Positions 8,666 to 17,100 of a stretch of 44,769 nucleotides of DNA are shown here, piece after piece. The stretch covers positions 1-44,769 of the forward strand of contig JAUZRY010000037.1 in assembly GCA_030949995.1 (NCBI GenBank), in the 5' to 3' direction. Position numbers and translations under genes: made by a program. Source of the stretch: Ardenticatenia bacterium (GTDB lineage Bacteria > Chloroflexota > Anaerolineae > Ardenticatenales > Ardenticatenaceae). Position 1 is the stretch's first letter, and the number at the start of each line of letters is the position of its first letter. Below the pieces are notes generated by a model. The model ran no database searches. It worked only from the letters and a program-made list of their open reading frames with translations, and had not been told where the DNA came from.

Positions 8666-9340
8666 CTATGAGCGCCGGGCGCGTATCTGTTCGGCGGTCA
8701 GGGCGATGAGGGCGCCGGTGAACCCCAGCGTGGTCACCCACAGCCCCGGGCCCCACAGGATGGCCGAGCCGTACAGCCACTCCAGCACCAACTCGAGTCG
8801 CCAGAAGCCCCACAGGGGCAACAGAGCACCGGCCAGGGCGGCGAGGCCGCCCACGCTTCGCCATGTCCATGCCGGCAGCCGGGGGCCAACTGTCACGCTC
8901 AACAGGAACATGGCTAAGCCCACGCCGGCCAAAAGCCCTTGGGCGCGGAATTCGGGTGTGGCCAAGTGACGCCACCGTTCCGGCTCGGGCAGGACGACGA
9001 GGGCCAGCACGCCAGCTATACACCCCGCTGCCGTGCGGGCGCGTGCTGGCCAGTGGGCGGCCAAGGCGCTCATCAGGAGGGAGGCGGCCACGGGGGGCAC
9101 ATACAGGACGTCCCGCTCCACGCCAATGGTGCCGTTTCTCCACAGGGTGGTGAACTTGAAGAATTCGCCCAAGTCAAGCCCCAAGAGCACGAGGGCGGCT
9201 GCGCCCTTGGGGTGCAATACCCACGGGAGCCACCACCCCCCTCCGCCCAACCACGTCCCGATCCAGGCGATGCTCCTGGTCATCTTCGTTCTCTGTCGGG
9301 GAGCGCCTTCGTCTTGGCGGCCCCTGTGGGCGGAAATCAT
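8666..9340 (-). CDS. Multi-pass membrane protein of unknown function
   Basis: A 224-residue hydrophobic protein that I do not recognise. It shows about six transmembrane segments (for example near residues 28-55, 85-105, 105-118, 135-152, 165-180 and 195-215) with W-rich loops and a short basic C-terminus (QIRARRS). The start is uncertain. The ATG at 9340 lies only 7 bp after the thioesterase stop and suits translational coupling. The ATG at 9283 gives a shorter protein that begins closer to the first hydrophobic stretch, but it has no clear ribosome site. It is probably co-transcribed with the upstream thioesterase. No catalytic motif is seen. Confidence 0.75.
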   Translation of the reverse strand: MISAHRGRQDEGAPRQRTKMTRSIAWIGTWLGGGGWWLPWVLHPKGAAALVLLGLDLGEFFKFTTLWRNGTIGVERDVLYVPPVAASLLMSALAAHWPARARTAAGCIAGVLALVVLPEPERWRHLATPEFRAQGLLAGVGLAMFLLSVTVGPRLPAWTWRSVGGLAALAGALLPLWGFWRLELVLEWLYGSAILWGPGLWVTTLGFTGALIALTAEQIRARRS

Positions 9341-9347
9341 GTGACAC

Positions 9348-9857
9348 TCAGGCGCCGGGCGGCTGTCCTGTAGGGCGTTTACGCTTGCGCTGGGCTAGGC
9401 GGTGGCGTTGTCGCTGTTCCGCCTCCGCCCAGCGGCGCTTCTCCTCGTCGGTCTCCAGGAGCAGCGGGGGCACAGGACGGGGGTGCCCCTCGTCGTCCAA
9501 GGCCACGTAGACGGCAAAGGCCGAGTTGGTGTGGGTTCGCACGCCGGTGATGGGGTTTTGCGCTTCCACCCGCACGCCGACTTCCACGGAGGTGCGGCCG
9601 ACCCAGTTCACCATGGCCTTGGCGATCACCAGGTCACCCACGTAAATGGGCTCGAGGAACGTCATGGAATCGAGTCGCACGGTTACGACAGGGCTGCCCG
9701 CGTGGCGCATGGCGGCTAGCCCCCCGGCCTCGTCCACCATTTTCATGATCTCCCCGCCGTGGACGATGCCGAGCGGATTGGCATCCGAGGGGATCATCTG
9801 GCGCGCAATAGTAATGGCCGAATCGGACGGGCGCTTGCCACGCCGAGTGGCGCTCAT
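9348..9857 (-). CDS. Acyl-CoA thioesterase, hotdog fold (YciA/BFIT type)
   Basis: A 169-residue single-hotdog cytosolic acyl-CoA hydrolase, which releases free CoA and a fatty acid. The signature region is NPLGIVHGGEIMKMVDEAGG, with N27, the HGG turn and D42 as the usual active-site positions. It is followed by strand LDSMTFLEPIYVGDLV and the RTSVEVGVRVEAQNP segment typical of the family. The C-terminus is very basic and Gln/Arg-rich (RQRHRLAQRKRKRP), which is unusual and might bind nucleic acid or membrane. The ATG at 9857 follows GGGAGGAG. It is divergent from the TPP enzyme gene and upstream of a small membrane protein with a 7-bp gap. Confidence 0.9.
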   Translation of the reverse strand: MSATRRGKRPSDSAITIARQMIPSDANPLGIVHGGEIMKMVDEAGGLAAMRHAGSPVVTVRLDSMTFLEPIYVGDLVIAKAMVNWVGRTSVEVGVRVEAQNPITGVRTHTNSAFAVYVALDDEGHPRPVPPLLLETDEEKRRWAEAEQRQRHRLAQRKRKRPTGQPPGA

Positions 9858-9872
9858 GGAATGCTCCTCCCT

Positions 9873-9900
9873 TTGAGTGACCTCGCCATAGGAGTATAAT
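9873..9900 (+). promoter_or_regulatory. Promoter of the TPP enzyme gene
   Basis: TTGAGT at 9873-9878, a 16-bp spacer and a perfect TATAAT at 9895-9900. It lies about 70 bp upstream of the ATG at 9968. Confidence 0.6.
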
Positions 9901-9967
9901 ACCCCAAATCTGGCCCAACGTGAAACCCCCCGACGGCATGGTGGACAACGAGCACAGGAGGACATCG

Positions 9968-11613
9968 ATGGCGAAGATCATGGGCGGCCATCTGGTGGCA
10001 GCCATGTTGGCCCGGGAAGGGATTTCCACGATGTTCACCCTCTGCGGAGGGCACATTGCCCCCATCTACGATGGGTGCCTGGAGTACCAGGTGGAGATCG
10101 TGGACACTCGCCACGAGCAGGCTGCTGCACACGCGGCCGATGCGTGGGCCCGCCTCACCCGCGGGGTGGGTGTGGCGGTTGTCACCGCCGGGCCGGGCGT
10201 CACCGGCACGGTCACGGCGGTGGCCAATGCCTATCAGGCTGGCTCCCCCCCCTGCTGGTCATTGGCGGGGCGGCCCCGCGCCCCTTTCAGGGCAAAGGTG
10301 CCCTCCAGGAAATGGAGCAGGTGGATGTGTTCAAGCCCATCACCAAGTGGAGCGCGGCCGTACCCGACGCTGCCCGCATCCCGGAGTTCATGGCGCGGGC
10401 CTTCCGCGTGGCCTTGGACGGCCGTCCAGGGCCTGTTTTCTTGGAAATGGCTTTCGACCTATTGGGAGACTTCGTCAGTCAGGATGAAGTCTCCCTGCCG
10501 ACCCGATACCGCTCAACGGCCCGCCGCTACCCGGACCCCTCGGCGGTACACCAGGCGGCTGAGGTGCTTCGGGAGGCCCGGCGGCCGGTGCTCATCGCTG
10601 GCACTGGCGCCTACTGGGATGGCGCCGGTGAGGTGCTGGGCCGTCTGGCCGAGCGTGTGGCCGTGCCCGTCTACCTCAACGGCATGGCCCGTGGCCTCCT
10701 CTCCCCGGACCACCCCTCCCTCTTCGTCCTTTCCCGTGGGAAGGCCCTGAAGCGGGCTGATGTGGTCATCGTGATTGGCACGTCCCTCGACTTCCGGCTG
10801 CGTTACGGGCAGTTTGGGGAAGGGGTGCGCCTCATTCAGGTTGAGCCCGACGGCACTACACTGGGCCACAACCGGGATGTGGACGTGGGCATCATTGGCG
10901 ACGCGGCGGCCACTTTGGCCGCCTTGGATCGGGCGATGGCGGAGATGGGACCCATTTCCTTTGCCGGCTGGCGGGACGATGTGGCCGCCGTGGAGCGCGA
11001 GTTGGCCGAAGCTCAGGCCGAGTATGAGCGCTTGGACACCTCGCCGATCAATCACTTTCGGCTGGCGCGGGAGATCGAGGCGTGGGCGGATGACACCACC
11101 ACTCTCATCGGCGACGGGGGCGACGTGGTGGCCATGGCCGCCAAGGTGATTCGTCCCCGGGGGGCTGGCCTGTGGCTCGATCCAGGTCCCCTTGGGTGTC
11201 TGGGGGTGGGCCAACCCTTTGCCCTGGCTGCCAAGAAGCTCCGGCCTGACCACAAGGTGTTGGTCATCAGCGGCGACGGCTCCTTCGGCTTCAACGGCTT
11301 CGAGCTTGACACGGCTCTTCGACACGGCCTCCCCTTCGTCACCGTGGTGGGCAACGATGCCCAATGGGGACAGATCCGCAATCCGCAGGTGCTCTTCTTC
11401 GGCGAAGCTCGGGCCGTGGCCACCCAGTTGGCCCCAACGCGGTACGACCTGGTGGCTGAAGCCTTGGGCGGCCACGGCGAGCTGGTGGAGAGCCCGGCCG
11501 AAATCCGGCCGGCCTTGGAGCGTGCCTTTGCCAGCGGAAAACCGGCTGTGATCAACGTTGCCTTGGACCCCAAAGGGTTGGCCCATCTGGCCGGACGGGC
11601 GTATGTGCTCTGA
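9968..11613 (+). CDS. Thiamine pyrophosphate-dependent enzyme (acetolactate synthase/2-hydroxyacyl-CoA lyase family), one frameshift
   Basis: About 547 residues after correction, the normal length for this family of ThDP decarboxylases, lyases and ligases. The catalytic glutamate is E50 in TRHEQAAAHAADAW. The middle domain spans about 190-330. The C-terminal TPP motif starts at GDGSFGFNGFELDTA and ends in VVGNDAQWG. The opening GGHIAPIYD and the DPGPLGCLGVG segment are more like 2-hydroxyacyl-CoA lyase-type members than true acetolactate synthase, and no small subunit gene is nearby. The exact substrate is unknown. The frame breaks in a C8 run at 10245-10252; six Cs give AGSPLLVIGG (nine would also restore the frame). 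The ATG at 9968 follows ACAGGAGGAC. It is convergent with the next gene with one base between the stops. Confidence 0.87.
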
Positions 11614-11614
11614 C

Positions 11615-12520
11615 TCATGGGGCTGCGAACTCGGCCACGGCCTGGCAGATGGTCGCGAGAGCACGGTCGTCGGGCACCGCCAACGGCGCACGGGGTGGTC
11701 CCCCGTGCCACCCCCGCGCCTCCACAGCTGCCTTGATGCCCCCCACCCCGTATGGGGCTACGGCCTCGTGGAGTGCCATCAGGCGCTGATGAGCGTCTTG
11801 GGCACCTTTCAGGTTCTCCTCTCGAACAGCACGGTACAGAGCCACGCAGAGCTCAGGTGCCACGTTGGCGATGGCCAAAATCAGTCCGTTGGCAGCACCG
11901 TCGGCCAAGGCCCCTAAGCTGTAGACCGCTGATCCCGAGAAGATGGCGAAGTCGTCTGGCACGTGGCGGCGAACAGTGTGCAGAGATCGAGGCGAGCCGC
12001 TGGAATCCTTAATACCCACAATGTTGGGGTGTTGGGCCAACTCGATGATGGCCTCGGCCGGCAGCGTGACGCCCGTCAGGGACGGCACGCTGTAGAGCAG
12101 CACGGGAATGGGGCTGGCGTCGGCCACGTCGGTGTAGTGGCGCACAAAGGCATCCACGTTGAGTTGGGAGATGTAATAGTTGGGCGTGACCACTAAAGCC
12201 GCGTCGGCGCCGACATCGGCCACACGGCGGGTGAATTCCACGGTGGCCCGCGTGCTCTGGAGGCCTGTGCCCACGATGAGGAGCTGATCATCCGGGACCT
12301 CGCGGCGGGTTACCTCGACGACCAACATGCGTTCCAGCTCGCTCAACAGGGGCAACTCTCCCGTGGAGCCCAGCACGAGGTAGCCGCGAAGCCCCAGCCC
12401 CCGCCACGCCCGCACGTTGGCCGCGAGTCCTTCCAAGTCGAGCTCGCCGTCAGCCCGTGCTGGTGTTACAGCCGCCGGCATGATCCCGTGCAATCGCGAA
12501 GTGATGTGCTCGTCGGTCAT
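11615..12520 (-). CDS. Dihydrodipicolinate synthase family aldolase/lyase
   Basis: A 301-residue TIM-barrel class I aldolase of the DapA/NanA superfamily. The Schiff-base lysine is K171 in GIKDSSG, the proton-relay tyrosine is Y143 in LLYSVPS, and the substrate loop is GSTGE (51-55, usually GTTGE). Length is normal. DapA itself normally has GTTGE and a YNVP(G/S)R motif; here the motif is YSVPSLTG, so a 2-keto acid aldolase or HOGA-like role fits better than lysine synthesis. That is inference. The ATG at 12520 has AAGAGGAGGAAC upstream. It faces the TPP enzyme with only one base between the two stop codons. Confidence 0.88.
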   Translation of the reverse strand: MTDEHITSRLHGIMPAAVTPARADGELDLEGLAANVRAWRGLGLRGYLVLGSTGELPLLSELERMLVVEVTRREVPDDQLLIVGTGLQSTRATVEFTRRVADVGADAALVVTPNYYISQLNVDAFVRHYTDVADASPIPVLLYSVPSLTGVTLPAEAIIELAQHPNIVGIKDSSGSPRSLHTVRRHVPDDFAIFSGSAVYSLGALADGAANGLILAIANVAPELCVALYRAVREENLKGAQDAHQRLMALHEAVAPYGVGGIKAAVEARGWHGGPPRAPLAVPDDRALATICQAVAEFAAP

Positions 12521-12614
12521 AGCCTTGTTCCTCCTCTTGTGGCATGTGGTCGCGGCGGCGTGCTGTCAACGGCAGATACCGTCCCCACTTCCCCCCGGCA
12601 AGTGGGGGCTCAGG

Positions 12615-13415
12615 TTACGCTCCGTCAGGCCGCGTGTATCCCTCCTGGACGGCCCACAGGTCTAACCCGGGCGTGAGGAGCCGCTCCACCTCTGGCCGGA
12701 GCACGCCCTGATAGCGGCGCCCATCCACACCTTTCATGTAGTGGCCACAACTGTCGCAGACATCCACCCGGTATACCTCATGCTCGTCCGTGTAGTAACC
12801 CAACTGGTCCGGCGCCTGTTCGCCGCAAAAGGGGCACTGGTTCGTGGGAAAAGGCCACCGGGCACTGCACCGGCCGCAGAGCAGCGTGCGCGTGCGGGCC
12901 GAACGGACGACGGCAAAATCCGGGAAGCCGCCACAGACCGGGCAATACCCCCGCTGCCAACGCCTGACGGGCAAACGGGGAAGGAGCGCCTCGCTGGCCC
13001 GTTCCAGCCACGGCATGAGGGCATTGAGCATCAAGGCATCTACGCCCACACCACGCCCTGCCGTGCCCCGCTCGTAAAAGCGACGTGCCAGCCCGATCAA
13101 AGGCTCTGTTGCGGACACCTCCAGCTCGGGAAAGCGCTCGCGCAAAACCTCAACCACTTGTTCACACCAGGGGCGAAATTCCTCCTCCCGCAATGCCAAC
13201 CACGCGAAGGCCAAGGCCGGCTTTCCCTGACGCGCCCATGCCTCCTCGTCAAAGTTCGCCATGGGGGCGCCGAAATCCATCTCAACTTGCTGGCGGCGGG
13301 TCACTATGAGCGCCCACAGCCGCTCGTAGAAGCCCAGCAGCTCCGCCAACTCGGGAAAACGCTCGCGAGCGCGGGCCAGCTCCTGCACCACGTCATCTCC
13401 CACCTTCTTCGACAT
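12615..13415 (-). CDS. fdhE: FdhE-like formate dehydrogenase accessory protein
   Basis: A 266-residue cytosolic zinc/iron-binding protein of the FdhE family, which helps mature formate dehydrogenase. Four paired-cysteine knuckles are in order: CPVCG near 157, LLCGRCSARW near 180, CPFCGE near 194 and CDSCGHYMKG near 219. The N-terminal half is helical (RFPELAELLGFYERLW). Length is slightly short of E. coli FdhE (309) but usual for other bacteria. The ATG at 13415 is preceded by AAGGGAG. No formate dehydrogenase genes are in the window. It is expressed from the promoter at 13467-13495. Confidence 0.88.
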   Translation of the reverse strand: MSKKVGDDVVQELARARERFPELAELLGFYERLWALIVTRRQQVEMDFGAPMANFDEEAWARQGKPALAFAWLALREEEFRPWCEQVVEVLRERFPELEVSATEPLIGLARRFYERGTAGRGVGVDALMLNALMPWLERASEALLPRLPVRRWQRGYCPVCGGFPDFAVVRSARTRTLLCGRCSARWPFPTNQCPFCGEQAPDQLGYYTDEHEVYRVDVCDSCGHYMKGVDGRRYQGVLRPEVERLLTPGLDLWAVQEGYTRPDGA

Positions 13416-13466
13416 AATCCTACAGCTCCCTTACACCTCGGTCCGCTTCGAGGCTCCTTAATGTCC

Positions 13467-13495
13467 ATTGTAGCGCAATTGAGGCACTTCGTCAC
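13467..13495 (-). promoter_or_regulatory. Promoter of fdhE
   Basis: Minus strand: GTGACG at 13490-13495, a 17-bp spacer and TACAAT at 13467-13472, about 50 bp upstream of the ATG. Confidence 0.5.
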
Positions 13496-13512
13496 GGACA
13501 ACAGTGGCCGCG

Positions 13513-13541
13513 TTGGCCCGGGGCCGCCCATGTGCTACAAT
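13513..13541 (+). promoter_or_regulatory. Promoter of the Uma2-family gene
   Basis: TTGGCC at 13513-13518, a 17-bp spacer and TACAAT at 13536-13541, preceded by an extended -10 TG (TGCTACAAT). Confidence 0.5.
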
Positions 13542-13596
13542 TCGGAACAGGTGCCGTCCCAAGGCCGAACGTGGACGAGGTTTAGGGAGGAGCGCT

Positions 13597-14295
13597 ATGA
13601 CACGCGCCCGGACAGCAGCACAGGAGGGTGTGCGGCGGCTGCACATGAGCTACGAGGAGTTCCTGGCGTGGTCCGGGGAGGACACCCACGCCGAGTGGGA
13701 GGATGGGGAGGTCATCGTCTTCATGCCGCCCAAGGACAGGCACCAAGATCTTGTTCGCTTCCTGGCAGTATTGATGGACCTGTTCGTGCAGTTCTACGGC
13801 TTGGGCACGGTCCGGTTTGCCCCTTTCGAGATGAGGCTGAGCCCGAAGGGTCCCTCCCGGGAGCCGGACATCCTCTTCGTGGCGGCGGAACACGCGGGAC
13901 GGCTGACGGAGGAGCGGCTGGAGGGGCCTGCGGACCTTGTGGTGGAAGTGGTCTCGGAGGAAAGCGTCACCCGGGACCGGGTGAAGAAGTTCCGGGAATA
14001 CCAGGAGGCCGGGGTGAGGGAGTATTGGGTGATCGACTCGCGCCCCGGTCAGAGCGGGGCTGACTTCTGGGTGTTGGAGGGGGGCTCGTACCGTGCCGGG
14101 GAGGTGGACGAGGTGGGGGTGTACCGGTCGTCGGTGTTGCCGGGCTTCTGGCTCCGCCTGGAGTGGCTGCAGGCCGAGCGCTTGCCCGACACGCTGGCGT
14201 GCTTCGCGGAGATGGTGGGATTCCCGCCGGACGTGGTGGAAACGTTGCGGGCACTGGCCGCGCGTGGCCCGGCGAAGCACGGCGAGGCGGACTGA
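13597..14295 (+). CDS. Uma2 family (DUF820) restriction-endonuclease-fold protein
   Basis: A 232-residue protein of the Uma2 family (PD-(D/E)XK fold), abundant in cyanobacteria and Chloroflexota and of unsettled function. The core is visible: the N-terminal MSYEEFLAW and WEDGEVIVF, then EPDILFV (candidate active-site D), DLVVEVVS (candidate E) and the hallmark RDRVKKFREYQEAGVREYWVID. It extends past the core with a helix ending in RALAARG. The ATG at 13597 follows TTAGGGAGGAGC; an upstream in-frame extension to 13504 has no support. It is followed by the tRNA cluster on the same strand with its own promoter. Uma2 genes often occur in many copies and may be mobile, but no flanking repeats are seen. 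Confidence 0.88.
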   Translation: MTRARTAAQEGVRRLHMSYEEFLAWSGEDTHAEWEDGEVIVFMPPKDRHQDLVRFLAVLMDLFVQFYGLGTVRFAPFEMRLSPKGPSREPDILFVAAEHAGRLTEERLEGPADLVVEVVSEESVTRDRVKKFREYQEAGVREYWVIDSRPGQSGADFWVLEGGSYRAGEVDEVGVYRSSVLPGFWLRLEWLQAERLPDTLACFAEMVGFPPDVVETLRALAARGPAKHGEAD

Positions 14296-14343
14296 GGAGC
14301 ACCGCACACGTGATGCCCTAGCCTCCTGAAAAAGCCCAAACAT

Positions 14344-14372
14344 TTGACAAGCTACTTCCACTGTGGTATAGT
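14344..14372 (+). promoter_or_regulatory. Promoter of the tRNA Tyr-Lys-Arg-Leu-Val cluster
   Basis: Perfect TTGACA at 14344-14349, a 17-bp spacer and TATAGT at 14367-14372, 20 bp before the first tRNA. Confidence 0.85.
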
Positions 14373-14392
14373 TTCCCCTCGCGAATCCTGAT

Positions 14393-14476
14393 GGGGGGAC
14401 GCCGGAGTTGGAGAGCCGGGGCGGACTGTAAATCCGTTGGCGAACGCCTGAGGGGGTTCGAATCCCTCTCCCCCCA
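14393..14476 (+). tRNA. tRNA-Tyr(GTA)
   Basis: 84 nt with a long variable arm. The acceptor GGGGGGA pairs with TCCCCCC, the anticodon GTA is at 14428-14430, and the T-arm is GGGGG-TTCGAAT-CCCTC. The discriminator is A; CCA is not encoded. Confidence 0.95.
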
Positions 14477-14484
14477 CCTGAGGT

Positions 14485-14558
<74 letters not shown>

Positions 14559-14565
14559 CTAACAC

Positions 14566-14639
14566 GTCCGCGTAGCTCAGTCGGAGAGAGCGCAGCCCTG
14601 CGGAGGCTGAGGTCGCAGGTTCGAGTCCTGCCGCGGACG
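14566..14639 (+). tRNA. tRNA-Arg(GCG)
   Basis: 74 nt cloverleaf with perfect stems: acceptor GTCCGCG with CGCGGAC, anticodon stem CAGCC with GGCTG, T-stem GCAGG with CCTGC. The 7-nt loop CTGCGGA gives anticodon GCG (14600-14602), which reads CGC. Arg identity elements A20 and C35 are present. Most bacteria use ACG (inosine) for this box, so the G34 form is unusual. Confidence 0.9.
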
Positions 14640-14653
14640 CTCAAAGGGAGTTC

Positions 14654-14737
14654 GCCGGGGTGGCGAAATTGGTAAACGCGCGCGACTCAAAATCGCGTGG
14701 GCTTTGCCCTTGTGGGTTCGAGTCCCACCCCCCGGCA
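14654..14737 (+). tRNA. tRNA-Leu(CAA)
   Basis: 84 nt with a long variable arm (GGGC-TTT-GCCC). The anticodon CAA is at 14688-14690. The 5' acceptor strand is GCCGGGG, but the 3' side has one C too many (C6 run at 14728-14733), leaving an unpaired C between the T-stem and acceptor; a C5 run would give a normal tRNA. This is probably a homopolymer sequencing error. Confidence 0.92.
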
Positions 14738-14795
14738 TGGGGGAAGAGGCAAGCACCTAGAATGTTGGCCTCTCCAGTGGTGTTGGCCCGAGCGT

Positions 14796-14869
14796 GGGCG
14801 CGTAGCTCAGTTGGTCAGAGCGCACGGCTCACATCCGTGAGGTCAGAGGTTCAAATCCTCTCGCGCCCA
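14796..14869 (+). tRNA. tRNA-Val(CAC)
   Basis: 74 nt. The acceptor is GGGCGCG with CGCGCCC, the anticodon CAC is at 14830-14832, and the T-arm is AGAGG-TTCAAAT-CCTCT. The discriminator is A. Confidence 0.95.
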
Positions 14870-14875
14870 CCTGAG

Positions 14876-14909
14876 GAGCCCGGCTCCACGAGCCGGGCTC
14901 TCTTCTTTC
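14876..14909 (+). terminator. Terminator of the tRNA cluster
   Basis: A perfect 10-bp stem GAGCCCGGCT / AGCCGGGCTC (14876-14885 and 14891-14900) with a 5-nt loop, followed by TCTTCTTTC. Confidence 0.8.
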
Positions 14910-14968
14910 ATGAGTCTCCGCACGCGTTTCGGGCTCATTCGCGAAGCCAAGTTGGCGGGGGAGAATTG

Positions 14969-15853
14969 ATGCCGGCAACCGGCCACTTGGTCACAACGAC
15001 GACGGACGACGGCTTGCTCCTGCACGGCTTTTTCGCGCCGACCCCTTCCTCCGGGCCGGCGCTGCTCCTCGTCCACGGCCTGACGGCCAACTTCTATCGC
15101 CTCCCCTACGTCCACCTCTTGGCCGGGCGAGCCCAGCGCACGGGATGGGCCTTTCTGACGGCCAACACGCGCGGCCACGACATCATGACCACAGTCTACA
15201 CTGCCGACCCGGACCGCAGTCTTCGCCTGGGCAGCGCGTATGAGCGCTTTGGGGAGTGTGTGGTTGACATTCGCGCCTGGCTCGACTGGCTGGAGGTGCA
15301 GGGACACAGGCGGGTGGTCCTGCTGGGCCACAGCTTGGGGGCGGCCAAGGCCGTTCACTACGCGGCCCGCACCGGGGACGCCCGGCTGTTGGCCTTGGGG
15401 GTGCTTTCCCCGGCCGACCTGAGCCTCATCGCGCGCCGCGAGGGCGACCAATTCAGCCGGCTCCTCCAGTGGGCCCACCGGCAGGTGCGCGCTGGCCGGC
15501 CCCAGGAGCTCTTCGTGCCCGCCACCGACGAACACGTGCCCATGAGCGCCCAATCCCTGGTGGACCTCTTTGGCCCTGACGCACCGGCCCACATCTTCCG
15601 CTTTGCCGATCCCCACCGTTCTTGGCCTGACCTGCCCGAGGTGCGACTGCCGCTCTTCGCCCTCATGGGCACGGAGGGGGAATACGTGGACGGGGATCCG
15701 CGCGCTGCTCTGGAGGCTATCGCCCGTCAGGCCCGCCGGGCACCTTCGTGCACCCTGCGCCTGATACCCGGCGCGCGCCACAACTACCGGGGGCACGAGG
15801 AGCACGTCGTGGCCGCCGTGGCCGAATGGCTTGAGAGCATGTTCTCCCCATGA
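14969..15853 (+). CDS. Alpha/beta hydrolase
   Basis: A 294-residue soluble hydrolase or esterase. The fold markers are the oxyanion-type LLLVHGLTANF strand-turn (32-42), the nucleophile elbow GHSLG with S122, and a catalytic His candidate near the C-terminus in GARHNYRGHEEHV. The opening TTTDDGLLLHGFFAP and the segment AFLTANTRGHDI are like DUF1749/serine aminopeptidase-type hydrolases that act on small esters or amides. No signal peptide is seen. The ATG at 14969 follows GGCGGGGGAG. The stop overlaps the start of the MFS gene (ATGA), so the two are translationally coupled and may act on the same compound. Confidence 0.88.
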   Translation: MPATGHLVTTTTDDGLLLHGFFAPTPSSGPALLLVHGLTANFYRLPYVHLLAGRAQRTGWAFLTANTRGHDIMTTVYTADPDRSLRLGSAYERFGECVVDIRAWLDWLEVQGHRRVVLLGHSLGAAKAVHYAARTGDARLLALGVLSPADLSLIARREGDQFSRLLQWAHRQVRAGRPQELFVPATDEHVPMSAQSLVDLFGPDAPAHIFRFADPHRSWPDLPEVRLPLFALMGTEGEYVDGDPRAALEAIARQARRAPSCTLRLIPGARHNYRGHEEHVVAAVAEWLESMFSP

Positions 15854-17055
15854 CGGCCTCACAGGAACGAGTGGCCCCCGTGCAGCCGCCCCCCGTGTCG
15901 GCCTTCGTGGTGATCTTCTTGGCACGCACGGCGCTGAACACGGCCTTCCGCGTCGTATACCCCTTCCTCCCCGCCATGGCCGACGGGCTCGGCCTCTCGG
16001 TGGCCCAAGCGGCCCAAGTGGTGAACGCCCGCATGGTGGCAGGGCTGGCCGCCCCCCTGTTGGGCCCTCTGTCCGACCGCTACGGCCGGCGCCGCACCCT
16101 CGAGATGGCCCTCCTGCTCATGGCCGTGGCTGGTGTGATCCTGGTGGGGTGGCCAGTGTTGCCTGCCGCCGGCCTGGCCTTTGGCCTCTACGGCCTGGCC
16201 AAGGGCCTGGCCGACCCGGCCGTCCACGCCTACATCGGCGACACGGTGGCCTTCGAGCGGCGGGGACGGGCCGTGGGCATGGTGGAGTTGGCCTGGTCCA
16301 CCAGTTGGCTGGTGGGCGTGCCGATCTCCGGCGTCCTCATCGAACGGTATGGGTGGTGGGCGCCATGGGGCGCGCTCATCTTCATCGCCTTGGGATGTGT
16401 GCCCCTTGTGCGGCGCGGCCTGCCGTCCCCTGAACGGCGCCGAGTCGCTGACCGCAAGCCCGCCTGGACGTTGGTGCGCCACGTGGTGCGTTGCCCCAAC
16501 GCGCGGGCCGTGCTGGGCGTCACGGCCTTCTTCGCCATGAGCATCGAGGTGCCCTTCATCGTCTACGGAGCCTGGCTGGAACGCACCTTTGCCCTGAGCC
16601 TGACGGGCCTCGGCATTGTCTCCGTTGCCCTCGGCGTGGCCGAGGCCCTGGCCGAGCTGAGCACTGTGGTCATCACCGACCGCGTGGGCAAGCGGCGCAG
16701 CGTCTTGAGCGGCCTGGTGGGATTGGCCATCAGCTTGGGCGTGCTCCCTGTACTCTCCTCGTGGGGGCTGGGTGCGACGCTGGCCGGGCTCAGCCTGATG
16801 ATGTTCAGCTTTGAGTTCGGCATCGTCTCCCTGATCCCCCTCATCAGCGAGAGCGTGCCCACCGCGCGGGCTACTACTGTGGCCCTCAGCATCACAGTCT
16901 TCAGTGCTGGCAGGCTGTTGGGTGGTGCCTTGGGAGGATGGCTGTGGCAGTGGGAGCAGATTGCCTTCCACAGCGTGTTGGGTATCATCTCCGTGGGCAT
17001 GGCGGCTGTGTTGCTGGTGGGCTGTGACGAGCGCCGGCCACAGCCGACCGCGTAG
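15850..17055 (+). CDS. Major facilitator superfamily transporter
   Basis: A 401-residue, 12-helix MFS permease, inner membrane. The cytoplasmic loop 2-3 motif is readable as GPLSDRYGRRRTLEMA, the classic MFS motif A, and a second copy in the C-half reads VITDRVGKRRSVLSG. The N-terminus (ARTALNTAFRVVYPFLPAMA) is typical of drug/metabolite exporter subfamilies. Length is normal. The start overlaps the hydrolase stop by 4 bp (ATGA), so it is an operon partner. Substrate unknown. Confidence 0.92.
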   Translation: MTASQERVAPVQPPPVSAFVVIFLARTALNTAFRVVYPFLPAMADGLGLSVAQAAQVVNARMVAGLAAPLLGPLSDRYGRRRTLEMALLLMAVAGVILVGWPVLPAAGLAFGLYGLAKGLADPAVHAYIGDTVAFERRGRAVGMVELAWSTSWLVGVPISGVLIERYGWWAPWGALIFIALGCVPLVRRGLPSPERRRVADRKPAWTLVRHVVRCPNARAVLGVTAFFAMSIEVPFIVYGAWLERTFALSLTGLGIVSVALGVAEALAELSTVVITDRVGKRRSVLSGLVGLAISLGVLPVLSSWGLGATLAGLSLMMFSFEFGIVSLIPLISESVPTARATTVALSITVFSAGRLLGGALGGWLWQWEQIAFHSVLGIISVGMAAVLLVGCDERRPQPTA

Positions 17056-17100
17056 CAGCGTGCGGAGAGTTCTGGGCTATTCCTTGTGAGGCAGGACGCC

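Noticed and set aside
10245..10252. The C8 run as a proven phase-variable switch
   Set aside because: Other homopolymers in this sequence, including those in tuf and tRNA-Leu, show the same type of error, so a sequencing cause is simpler.
14660..14968. An open frame running through the tRNA-Leu and tRNA-Val genes into the hydrolase
   Set aside because: It overlaps clear tRNAs and has no protein-like text before 14969.
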